This document shows, piece after piece, positions 12,374 through 23,424 of a DNA stretch of 64,000 nucleotides (positions within the stretch are counted from its first letter, which is position 1; each line of letters opens with the position of its first letter). The translations under genes were made by a program, and so were the position numbers. This DNA comes from Phanerodontia chrysosporium (Eukaryota > Basidiomycota > Agaricomycetes > Polyporales > Phanerochaetaceae): NCBI GenBank assembly GCA_001910725.1, contig MJGA01000004.1, forward strand, positions 372,001 to 436,000, given 5' to 3'. A model generated the notes under the pieces. It was not told the origin of the DNA. It worked only from the letters and a program-made list of their open reading frames with translations, and searched no databases.

Positions 12374-12735
12374 AATGAACGCCAGGCGACGTGAAGCGGA
12401 TGCGGGCTCAGTGACAAGGGAGTATTGCTCACGTAAGCATGTTCCGCCAACGGTCGTGTTGAGGTTCCGCCCCGTCTGAGCTTCAATTCCGGGTCACCTC
12501 CGGGCCAACCTCCGGCGCGCCATCAATCGGAGCCCGAACTGGACCGGCATTCTCCGCCATGATGCATTTCGAATGGGCGAGAAATTTGCTCTCGAGTCTT
12601 TCGACCACCACCAGATCTATCGATCACAGCTAACTTACACCTCGCTTCATACGCCCTTGTCGACCACCAGTCGACCTACAAAAGAAAACTTCACAAGAAG
12701 AAGCCAATATGTCGACGTAAGGACCTTCTGAATCG
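12374..12735. promoter_or_regulatory. short bidirectional promoter between SF3B2 and eIF4A
   Basis: Only 362 bp separate the start codons of two highly expressed RNA-metabolism genes that point away from each other. It must contain both transcription starts. No TATA box is evident. An ATG at 12708 upstream of the chosen eIF4A start would require a 30 bp intron, so I do not use it. Confidence 0.55.
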
Positions 12736-14226
12736 ATGTCGGGAAGCGGAACTGATGGCGAGTCGTTTCGCAGAGAACAGCTTCAGGATGTTCAGGAGAA
12801 CGAGATTGAGTCCAACTGGGACCAGGTCGTTGACAAGTGAGTAACAAACGTCGCTTCCTGACTTTACGTGAATCTCACCCGCATTCCAAAGCTTCGACAA
12901 CATGGACCTGAAGCCCGAGTTGCTTCGTGGTATCTACGCCTACGGGTGAGTTTCCGCCACACAACCACTTGCTGCATGCTTACAAGAGCTAGTTTTGAGC
13001 GCCCCTCTGCTATCCAGCAGCGCGCTATCGTCCCCGTTATCAAGGGACACGACGTTATTGCCCAGGCTCAGTCCGGTACCGGCAAGACCGCCACCTTCTC
13101 CATTTCCATCCTCCAGCAGATCGACCCGAACATCAAGGGCACCCAGGCTCTGATCCTTGCGCCTACCCGTGAGCTCGCTCAGCAGATCCAGAAGGTCGTC
13201 GTCGCTCTCGGCGACTACATGAACATTGAGTGCCACGCTTGCGTCGGTGGCACCAATGTCCGTGAGGACATGGCCAAGCTCCAGGAGGGTGTTCACGTCG
13301 TCGTCGGTACCCCCGGCCGTGTCTACGACATGATCAACCGTCGCGCTCTCCGCGCAGACACCATCAAGCTCTTCTGTCTCGACGAGGCTGATGAGATGCT
13401 GTCCCGTGGTTTCAAGGACCAGATCTACGAGGTCTTCCAGCTCCTTCCTCAGGATACCCAGGTTGTCCTCCTCTCGGCTACCATGCCCGCTGATGTGTTG
13501 GAGGTTACCAAGAAGTTCATGCGCGACCCCGTCCGCATCCTCGTCAAGCGTGACGAGTTGACGCTCGAGGGTATCAAGCAGTTCTACATCGCCGTCGAGA
13601 AGGAGGAGTGGAAGCTCGACACCCTGTGCGATCTCTACGAGACCGTTACCATCACGCAGGCTGTCATCTTCTGCAACACCCGCCGGAAGGTCGATTGGTT
13701 GACTGAGAAGATGCACGCTCGCGAGTTCACCGTCTCTGCCATGGTAAGCTGTTCACTTGGTCACGACAGATGTATCGCTCACTTAAAATGCGCCATCAGC
13801 ACGGTGACATGGAGCAGAAGCAGCGTGAAGTCCTCATGAAGGAGTTCCGCTCAGGATCTTCTCGTGTCCTCATCACCACTGATCTGCTTGCTCGTGGTAT
13901 CGACGTCCAGCAAGTTTCCCTGGTCATCAACTACGACCTGCCAACGAACCGGGAGAACTACATCCACCGTATCGGTCGTGGTGGTCGTTTCGGTCGTAAG
14001 GGTGTCGCCATCAACTTCGTCACCACCGAGGACGTGCGCATGCTCCGTGACATTGAACGTAAGTAACTCTGCGCCTTGCTCTTGATTACTCGTCTCATCA
14101 TTAAACTCCGAACAGAATTCTACAACACCCAGATTGACGAGATGCCGCTGAACGTCGCGTACGTACCCTCTGACATAACGGAGCTCCCGAGCCGTACTAA
14201 CCCGGCCTTCTAGCGACTTGATTTAG
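12736..14226 (+). CDS. TIF1: ATP-dependent RNA helicase eIF4A
   Basis: eIF4A is the DEAD-box helicase of the eIF4F cap-binding complex and unwinds mRNA 5' leaders during translation initiation. Six exons keep frame throughout: 12736-12836, 12892-12945, 12993-13743, 13800-14058, 14116-14158 and 14214-14226. They encode 406 residues, the usual size. Motifs in order are the Q motif ([12 protein letters not shown]), [26 protein letters not shown] in [44 protein letters not shown] and [13 protein letters not shown]. The C-terminus ends MPLNVADLI, as in other eIF4A. Codons are strongly biased to C-ending forms, as expected for high expression. No disruption was found, which makes it a useful contrast with its neighbours. 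Confidence 0.97.
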
Positions 14227-15778
14227 ACGATTTATATTCTACGCTACGCCCGCATTTTGCCAGCCATCAGCTGCACCACGAAATCGATCCGGATCCAGGC
14301 GGATCACCTCATCTCTCGCTCGACCCTCGACATACAATCTGCATCTCGTTCACACTCCACGCTGTATATCTGCCACGACGGGATTCAATCACGCGTTTCT
14401 TTTCCTTACCTCAGGCCTCTGTCTCATTGTTCGTTCTGTTTACTGTTTATTTCCGCGCTTCCGCTAGTCTTCGACTGTTCACCAAAAGTGTAGTGCAGCA
14501 TGTACTATGAGAATATGCCTATGTCGTTAGTAGATATTTTACGACCGTCATGTTCTCTTCGGATTGCCTGAGACTCGTCTCGTCCCGTTTCCCCATTAAA
14601 GCAGGGGTCCGGAAATAGTTCAGACGCGAAGATGACCGTCGTCACGCGCTCGCACGACTCACGCCGACGCTAGACGTTTGGTAGCACTTAGGTCTGAACG
14701 AACAGGGTACGTGTCTGTCCTGAATATTGAAGTACCGTAAGTGACGACACTACTACTGTTTGCTCAAGCTCGGATGTTGATCGAATTTTTATGTCCCTTT
14801 TCGCAAAAAGAATGCGACTCTTTTTTCATCTTTCTACCCGAAATCGACAACCTTGGTTTCCGGGGTCCCAGCGCGTGCTTCTGAAAATCGCCCAATTCTG
14901 GAAGGTAAGTTCGGGTCGGCGAGGCGGTGTCAATGCTTGATGCGCTCTGTCCTCCATCTTCCAGACGGTCGACGGCGGTTGGGAAGCTGAGCGAGAGGTA
15001 TGTTGCCTGTCCGCGGCCGCAGAATTAGTGCGTGGCGTGCGTGCCCGCCGTCGCTAGCGAGGCTGTGCAGCGCCGGTCCTGCCAGGGGCCGATACGCTCA
15101 ATCGCAGACTCCTGACCCTGGCGGATGAAATCGTACATGCTACACGAATCCCGTCCCGCCCTTGAACCTCCCCCGTGTCGAGTCCGACGACCGCAGCCGC
15201 CACCCCCACGGGTGACGGGTAGAGTTCACCCGCTTCTCGTGCATAGTACAAAGAGTCTCGCACCCTCGAACCGGGCCACTCGCAGCGAACCACCCAGAAG
15301 CTGACGTCTCCACAGGAATCAAAGTCTCACTTTGTGTCACCAATTTGCTGAAACCGTTCACGGACATTACGGACACATCCCGACCCGGTATGCCCGTATG
15401 CTGAGCTCTCTCACTCTCCCGTGAGTGTCTTCTGATCTCTTCCCTCTCACCACGACCCTAACTTACTCTAAATTAATCGTCGCCTTCCCTCTTTCCTTTG
15501 TGAAGACAAACCACTGCGCTTCGACAACCTCTTCTTTTGTCTTGAGCTTCATTAGGGTACCGTGGCCACCACCGAACCAGCAAGACGGCCTCAGCGTCGA
15601 CCGATTCCTTTGTATCCGACGGATCTTGTACAATCGCATACCCTACATAAACATGGTACGTCCGTCGTACTCACTCATCCACCACGGGTCCTCTGCCTCC
15701 CCTGATCATCAACGCCTCCATCGCACTGCGTACTGATTTATTTGAAACGACGCTGCATATAAACAGTACGCACAAACG
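14227..15778. other. 1.5 kb without a recognised gene
   Basis: This region follows eIF4A and precedes the phosphatase. The first few hundred bases are pyrimidine- and A/T-rich and probably 3' UTR. The part from about 15400 is rich in CT blocks, as expected for a basidiomycete promoter or 5' UTR. Open frames at 15054-15376 lack motifs. No tRNA seen. Confidence 0.45.
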
Positions 15779-16341
15779 ATGCGGCCCAAGGTTGCCCTGC
15801 CTCCATTACCCCCATCAACATTGCGTCCTGCTACGCTGCCCCAATGTCGCCTTCAGGGCGCCGCCGCACGCCCGCAGCGGACGCAACCTGCTCTGGGCCG
15901 ACCGAAATCGTGCCGCGGGTCTACATAGCCGACCTCACAGCCGCGGAGGACGTGAATGTGCTCGTGCAGCTCGGGATCACGCATGTGCTGTCTGCGATGC
16001 GCGGGAGCGTGTCGCTTCCGGCGACGGTGCCGCCGCTCGCGTGCCTGCAGCTGCCGCTGCAGGACAGCCCGTTTGCGGAGCTCGCGGAGCACCTCCCGCG
16101 CGCGACGGCGTTCATCGCGGACGCGCTCGCGGACCCCCGCGCGCGCGTGCTCGTGCACTGCGTGCAGGGCGTGAGCCGCAGCGCGAGCATCGTCTGCGCG
16201 CACCTCATCCACGCGTACGGCTGGACGCCCGCGCAGGCCGTGCAGTTCGTGAAGAGCAAGCGGCCGAGCGCGGACCCGAACCCGGGCTTCGTCGCGCAGC
16301 TCGGCGAGTACCACGAATCGCTCCGCGGGGCGAGGCGGTGA
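15779..16341 (+). CDS. Small dual-specificity protein phosphatase
   Basis: This is a cysteine phosphatase of the atypical DUSP type, expected to remove phosphate from Tyr and Ser/Thr. The domain starts at IVPRVYIADLTAAED, continues with LGITHVLSAMRG, and contains the signature HCVQGVSRSASI with the catalytic Cys and Arg. AYGWTPAQAVQFVKSKRP and PNPGFVAQL follow, as in the family. From 15844 the gene is one open exon. The ATG at 15779 starts a proline-rich leader that joins the domain only if one C is missing in the run at 15839-15842; the total length then divides by three. Otherwise the start is the Met at 15844. The coding region is extremely GC-rich and codons end almost only in G or C. Substrate unknown. 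Confidence 0.8.
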
Positions 16342-16953
16342 CCGCAGGGGGAGGGGGCGCCGCTTGGTCTCGGCAAGAGGTGAGCCTTCCACGGTATCAG
16401 ACCCTGATGCCCCTCCCGAGGGGCCGCCCCCCCTGCCTCCAGGTTTGCGCTGACGCAGCGGGTCCCACAGGCATCATGGGCTGATTGCGCGCTGTCGACG
16501 CATAGCCTGCCAAGGCCTCGCGGGTTCCCAGCACTCCCGCTTTACATCCGGACTTCACGGCATATCCTACGCACATCCCTAGTCCCCTACAGTACTCGAC
16601 CCTCGCGTAATCTTAGCTCGACGACTGAAGTTGCTATGACCCACATGATCCAAAAGCTATATCCTTCGACCTCTTGCATACCCATGACTGGCTGGCTCAG
16701 AATGTCGTCTCACCGTCTCGTCCATGTTGCTAGATCGCTATGTATGTTGAGGTAGAATCGCAGTTATATGATGATACATAGATTAAAATACACGTGTGTG
16801 CGATCATGATTGAAGGCTAAAGGGAAGAAATACACCATATGTATGCGCCGCTCCATGCAGACGGTCCGTCCCGTAGCCGTCCATCAATTCTCTGGTATAC
16901 GAGCACATGCTCGTCAAGATATGCCACGATGCCCCTGTCAAGACACCGAGAGC
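16342..16953. other. convergent 3' intergenic region
   Basis: The phosphatase and the Rab gene converge here, so the interval should hold two terminators and polyadenylation sites. The middle (about 16600-16850) is A/T-richer than its surroundings. No gene or RNA element is supported. Confidence 0.45.
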
Positions 16954-17935
<982 letters not shown>

Positions 17936-19809
17936 CGCAAGTTCTACGGCCCAAGTTGCGCGTGGGAGGACTTGCAGATCAGATGAGAGCAGCACAGTGC
18001 GATTGTAATGTCGAGAGCAAAGGAGCTTGGATGTGCAGGGGTTGGGATAGTCGTGGTTATGGTTTCGGAGGTTGAGGTCAAGGTCAGAACCGCGCCGAAC
18101 CCGTTCAAGCGCTTGCCGCCCCCTCCCTCGAATGCTATTCTCATGCACTCAAAGGGAAGTATCGCGTGTAACGACGCCAAGGAAAGGTCGAATTATTGAC
18201 CAGAGAGCGTCTTGAATCCATAGTCATTGAGCGGCCAGCAAGCGGGCAGACTGAGCACTGCTGAGCGGCAGCAGGTAGAACTGATCGCGACACAATCCGT
18301 GCTGAGCGCCGCCGCGGATTCGAACAGCCAAGTCCTCTTGCTCCCGACCATCACCCTCTCGTCTTTCGAATACCGTGGCCCTCTGCTGACCTGTATCAAG
18401 CTCCATCTCTACGACTTGCCCTTCCATTGCGCTTTATTGCCAACCGTCTTCTATCACGACGCCTGAGATCGAAATTAAAATATTCATTACCGAGGTTAGT
18501 CTCGCCTCATTTGTACCCTACACCTACTCGTCCGCCCGTTCATATATTCAGCAACTTGCGCCGACGTTCCTGACATCACAGCTGGGGGTTCATATGCTCA
18601 ATGCCGCTTCGACTTCGGTTCCCCTCAGGACGTCATGTATCGGGTCGAGGGTCGCATGCAGCGGCGGTCACAGTCGCTCGGAGCTAGGTGTTCCGCGAGA
18701 ACAATAGTTACTCAGAGCCAGCTCTTCACATGTCCCGATCGTGGCGGCAGCATGCACTGGCGGCGGCGCGCCGCGACATGTCGGGCTCGTCGGCGCGTAA
18801 GACGCGTTCATGTTCCCTAACGCGGCATTCCCGTCGGGGCCATATGGTGAGTGTTCGCCCATATGCTTTGCATCTGCATTGAGGCAGCCATTCTGAGCGA
18901 ATGTCGTGATGACTCGTCGTCTCCGAGGGGCAGAGGCTGTGTGTTCCGTCGTCATCTTGACGTACTCGACTCGCGCTTCGCGGTGGTTCTTGGACGCTAG
19001 AACTCACGGGCGACGCTCTTCTGCTGGCCTAGGGAGGAGTCGCAGTTGCCGCCGCGCCATGCCGCCGCCGATTGTGCCGCCTCCTGCCGCGTCGGGGCGG
19101 GCGTGACCACAATAGGTAACGTCACGGCGCGACAGCTTCGTCCGCGAGCTTGCTCAGTACGGGACGATGCCCCTATACGTCCACTGGCGATGTGCAGACA
19201 ATGGAAGCGCAGCGTGACCGAGTTCGTCATCACCCTTGCGTACGAGGGCGACCGATCACGTTGAACTGCGCTTTGGTGGTCCGCGGTACATCTCAGGTAG
19301 CCCTGAGATTGTCGCGGACCTGATAGTGTTGGCCTTGGATGGAATCGACTCATGAGCACCGTGGGTCTAGGCCCGGAGTATTGTCGTCGTCTGGAAACCA
19401 GAGGCGGGTGGCTTTGCTTGGCTGCCTCGTTGGTTGGTATCGATTATGATCAACTCCAGCAGGATTTGAACCTTGCAGTGCCTAGGGAACGGTCACAGGC
19501 CGGACGTCGACTCCATGAAAGGCGGTCCGCGGAGCCTTTTAGAGGCGGGGGCAGCCTCTCGTGCTGCGCGCGCCCGAAATGGCGATCTCGAGTCATCCGC
19601 GCCCTGCCCGAATGCAGCGTGCGTGCGACCCGTGCCGAAAACCGCGCGCTGCTCCATGCGCGCGACGCCCGCCCGCTATCTGAGCTTCTCTCGGCCCTAC
19701 CCTATTAAAGCGCGATGCTGCCAGCTGGCCGTCGGTGGTCCTTTTCACCCCACTGCCGGTCTTTTTCGTCTTTTCGTCGCTCTCTAATATTCCCTTCCTG
19801 TTGCTGACC
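17936..19809. other. 1.9 kb gene-poor region
   Basis: This lies between the Rab start (17935, leftward) and a small gene at 19810. Several short frames (18227-18466, 18668-18955, 19046-19264, 19352-19708) show no motifs. A long hairpin sits at 19278-19320. The last 100 bp should be the promoter of the next gene. Confidence 0.45.
19278..19320. repeat. near-perfect hairpin-forming inverted repeat
   Basis: The arms GGTCCGCG...ATCTCAG and CTGAGAT...CGCGGACC pair around a six-base loop. Only the central three bases of the arms do not pair cleanly. It could be a transcribed hairpin, a transposon end or chance; nothing adjacent explains it. Confidence 0.5.
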
Positions 19810-20466
19810 ATGGACCCCTCCATCGCCACGAGCCGAGCTCACCTCGAGCAGATAATTCTTGCTCAAAGAAATCCTTCCTTCCCAATGTTCTACTCTCCTT
19901 ACGACCTATCGAACGACTTCGTTCCCTTGTACGGTTGTCGCCACCGTTCGTCCGAGCCTTCCCTCTGTACATGGGGTGCTCCTCCTCCGTCCTACGATGA
20001 CTTGATGGTACGTCCTCACTCTCGCATCAGGCGATGAGCAGACAGCTGATCATCAGCAGCAGACGATAGACTACCGACACGATGGTCGCCCTCCGCGCTT
20101 TCGATCAAGCATGGCCCTGGTATGTCGCTTATCATCCTCGTCCTTTCTTGTGGCTAACCATAGACCCAGTCCGATATCCTCGAGGAAGAGGACGTAGAGG
20201 TGATTATTTGCGACATTGTCCCTCCGTCTCCAACCTCGTCCACGAACTCCTCTTCGACCTTGTCCTCCGTTCGAAGCAAACTCTCACCGGCATCGGTCTC
20301 CAACAAGCTTCGTGTACGTTGTCGAGCACATGTGAAGCTATTGTCTCATCTTAAGGCTCGACTTCAGAGTCTTGCCCGCGCCTTTCGCGTGAAATTGCGT
20401 AAACACCGTCCAGCGGTCGTTGTGAATGACGGCTCGAAGACTGGCCTGGACTTGTTCTCCTCCTGA
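19810..20466 (+). CDS. Small hypothetical protein with a PPSY motif
   Basis: I do not recognise the family. Three exons fit with consistent phase-0 junctions: 19810-20007, one between the acceptor near 20058 and the donor near 20120, and a last exon from about 20164 to 20466. The protein is about 185 residues. The first part is rich in Ser, Pro and Tyr and includes GAPPPSYDDLM, whose PPSY is a ligand for WW domains of Nedd4/Rsp5 ubiquitin ligases. The middle is acidic (DILEEEDVEVIICDIVPP). The C-terminal third is serine-rich, then strongly basic (KLRVRCRAHVKLLSHLKARL and RVKLRKHRP). No signal peptide or membrane segment. Existence rests on clean splice sites and frame. Confidence 0.55.
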
Positions 20467-21152
20467 GCATCCATCACTCAGCATCTCCGCTCCTTATCGC
20501 GCTTACTCCTTTGCGACTGCCACGTCGATCGTACCAAGTGCTGGACCCCTTGGTCATTCCTTGTATCATTAATAGGTCCGATATTCTGTGGAACCTCTGG
20601 CCGTTAACATGTATTACTTCGAGCAACTGTGCGTAGACATCACGTGATTCGACCACTTCTGCGCTGTGTCTCGCGGCTGTCGACTTGAAAGCCCGGGCGC
20701 CCGGTGAGTCCCCGTGGGAACTGCAGTGAGTAACCGGAGGGGGGTTAAGTGACCGAGCGCCCTGGGCCTGAACACCGAGGGCTGTTTCGTCTCATGATTT
20801 ACCGTCAGTGCACTGCTGTCCCCAGGTTCTGTGCGCCAGGACTCCGGTAGTAAGAACACCGACAAGAGTGTATTCATGTGGACTCTCGTCGCTCTGGTAA
20901 GTTCCCTCGTTTTCACCATCGTACCCAGCTTCGGGCTTGCTAAAGGCGTGCCTCGGCCTAGGTCGAGCAGTCATTAAAGTTCACCGAGGCAACACTCAAT
21001 TCGCGAACCGGCAAAAGGCACATTGCGGCTTCGCCATCTGACGTTCGCGAAGAGAATGGCAGGCACTATAAAGGCCGGTTCGTAGCCGGAAGGGGTAGGG
21101 AAGCCGTTCGACTTTCTCCTCGGATCGTTTGCTGCCGTCCCCGCGCTCAAGC
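20467..21152. other. intergenic, promoter of the MFS gene at its right end
   Basis: No gene recognised. A TATA-type element lies near the right end and is listed separately. The middle has GC-rich blocks (about 20690-20770) without coding sense. Confidence 0.45.
21067..21072 (+). promoter_or_regulatory. TATA box of the MFS gene
   Basis: TATAAA lies 86 bp upstream of the start codon at 21153, in the usual range for fungal TATA-containing genes. Confidence 0.5.
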
Positions 21153-23055
21153 ATGGTGGCATCTTGGTGTCCCTCGAGCGAAGATCTAGCTACTCCCGTC
21201 GGTGACCGCGATCTCTGCTCAAAGGATGAGGAGCGCACTGTCTTGCCATCGGACCAAGTCGCTGGCACCGAGGAAGATTCAGCTCCCGATCCAGAGAAGG
21301 GAGCCAATGCCAAGCATCTAAAGGCCAAGATCCGCCTCTCATCATCCCTGACGGCGGGGTACAGGCGTGGCTAGTAGTGCTAGCGGTGCGTTCGGTAGAG
21401 TTTGATAAGGCGGATATTCACCAAGTACGCTCTAGACCACCCTTGCGACCTTCAACACCTTCGGGTTCATCAACGCCTGGGGAGTGAGTGTTCCGCCTCT
21501 GGACTAGGGTGGTTATCTGATTGCTCGGCATGTAGGTTTTCCAAGAGTACTATCAGCAGACGATGCTGAAGGATCGCTCGTCGTCAACAATGTACGTGGC
21601 CCACTGGATGACCTGCTCGTTCAAGCCTCCAACGTAGTCCAGTGCGTGGATTGGTTCCCTGCAGGTTAGCCCCCACTTTCCATAGGACGTGTTGCGTGCT
21701 GACTCAAAGGTCCGTGGCAGTACGCTTTGATCTTCATGACCGGCCTGCCGCTCGGACGCATATTCGATGCTGGCTGGATCAAGACTCCGGTTCGCTGTGC
21801 GACGGCTACGCTGATTACCGGTACCTTCCTCGTTGCACAGTGCACGCAATACTGGCACTTCCTACTGTGCCAAGGCTTCTTCATCGGGGTGCGTATCGTC
21901 GATGGCTGCGCTTCGTTGCCTACTCTGACGCCCGAGCAGCTGTCCTGCGGATTCATCATGTCACCCGCCGTCAGTGTAATACCGCAATGGTTCCGACGGA
22001 AGAAGGGCGTCGCGTACAGTTTTGTAGGTATTGGGTCGAGCCTCGGTGGTGTCATCTACCCTATCGTCGCGCGGAAGCTTATACCTGAAGTCGGGTGCGT
22101 TCAAGTTACCTCTAAAAACGCCTGAAGAATCTCATCAACCTCGAAGCTTCCCATGGACGATGCGAATCATCGGTTTCATGCAATTCGTTCTGCTCATTCC
22201 GACCAACATATTCATTGCACGCAACTTCCCGCCCAAGAAGAACCAACCGCACCTCAGCTTCTCTCATTTCCGCGTCCCCGCATTCTCGTGTTACTGTGCT
22301 GCAGGCTTTGTTGCGTTTCTTGGGCTCTTCACGGTATGTACCCTTAGATTGTATTTTGAGTTGGGGTACTGACGGTGCACACAGGTCTTGACATATATCG
22401 ACGTCGGTGCGCGGGCCGCAGGCCAGCCTGACGACTTCTCGTTTTACCTGGTCGCGATAGTGAACGCAGGCTCTACTGTAGGCCGTCTTGGTAGCGGCAT
22501 CACAGCTGACAGGATAGGTATGTGTGTCTGTCGTGAACGCCGCGGCTTGACTGACGCTTGAGCACATAGGACCCTTCAACACGATCACGACCGGAACATT
22601 CGTTGCGGGAATTATGACGTACGCCTGGCCGCATGCGAAGAGCAAGGGTGCCCTTGTCATCGTTGCGTTGATCTACGGGTGCGTCAGCGACGGCATCTGA
22701 ACTGTTCCATGGGTCTCAAAGCAACAATCCCTGCAGAGCGGCATCGGGCGTCTTCGTCGCCATGTTTGCGACACCGCTCATGGAGATGGGCGATGTGCAA
22801 GACTTTGGGCAGCGCATGGGCTTCTTCCTGACGATCATGTCCTTTGGCGCCGTCGCGGCCCCCCAATCTCGGGCGCAATCGCCACGTCGACAGGCGGGTT
22901 TGACATGGTGGGCGTGTATGCCGGTATGTGTTCTGCCAACAGGTGTGAGTGTGATGCTGAGACCCGGGTGCCCAGGAACGACGATCATGGCCGGCGCGGC
23001 GCTCATGCTCGCGGGGAGATACTTCGTGCTCCGCAGCCTGTTGGGGAAGGCATAG
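21153..23055 (+). CDS. MFS transporter, monocarboxylate transporter (MCT/SLC16) type
   Basis: This is a plasma-membrane carrier of the fungal MCT-like group; the substrate (monocarboxylate, riboflavin or other) cannot be told. A 60-residue acidic cytosolic leader precedes PDGGVQAWLVVLA, the MCT signature before helix 1. Then come NTFGFINAWGVFQEYYQ, SSSTIAWIGSLQYALIFMTG, GLPLGRIFDAG, IMSPAVSVIPQWFRRKKGVAYSFVGIGSSLGGVIYP and, in the second half, YLVAIVNAGSTVGRLGSGITADRIG and AGRYFVLRSLLGKA at the end. About ten short introns. Two frame breaks: one in the first exon between the leader and PDGG, and one at the C6 run 22859-22864, where a seventh C gives AAPPISGAIATSTGGF. Exon 1 has correct phase only with the extra base. 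Confidence 0.85.
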
Positions 23056-23424
23056 GCCGTCATTCACAGGCATCCGGTAGGAACTGTACCTGCGTACCAC
23101 ATGACCCGTGGTGGGGGAGAAAATCTTGCATGTGTCGCTCCTTCTATCTTATCACTGGTCACCATGTGCACCACGCAAGCCTCAGAACCGTTCGATCCCT
23201 GCGCACCACTTCTAGACAACATGGAAGGTCGTCGGTTCTTTCTGTTGGCTCCTCGCTGAAGAGCTTTGCTGGTCTTGAGATCCAGTCTGATGACCCAGGT
23301 AAGGCAGACATGGCCACGGCAACGCGTCGGCTCTGCTCCCGGGCCGCGGCTACCGCCACAAGATGTTGAATAGGCATGCATATATGCTGGCGGCCACGAC
23401 CATAGAAGATATTGTCACGCATAC
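23056..23424. promoter_or_regulatory. promoter region of the GH20 gene
   Basis: This 369 bp gap lies between the MFS stop and the hexosaminidase start. It contains an AT-rich ATATAT element at 23380-23385, about 40 bp before the ATG. No coding sequence recognised. Confidence 0.4.

Noticed and set aside
12708..12735. Earlier eIF4A start at 12708
   Set aside because: It would need a 30 bp intron, shorter than any other in the window; 12736 gives a normal protein.
12940..13716. 258-residue antisense open frame over eIF4A
   Set aside because: It is the mirror of a highly codon-biased exon; the sense strand has every DEAD-box motif.
22112..22660. 182-residue antisense frame over the MFS gene
   Set aside because: It runs through introns of the transporter and lacks motifs.
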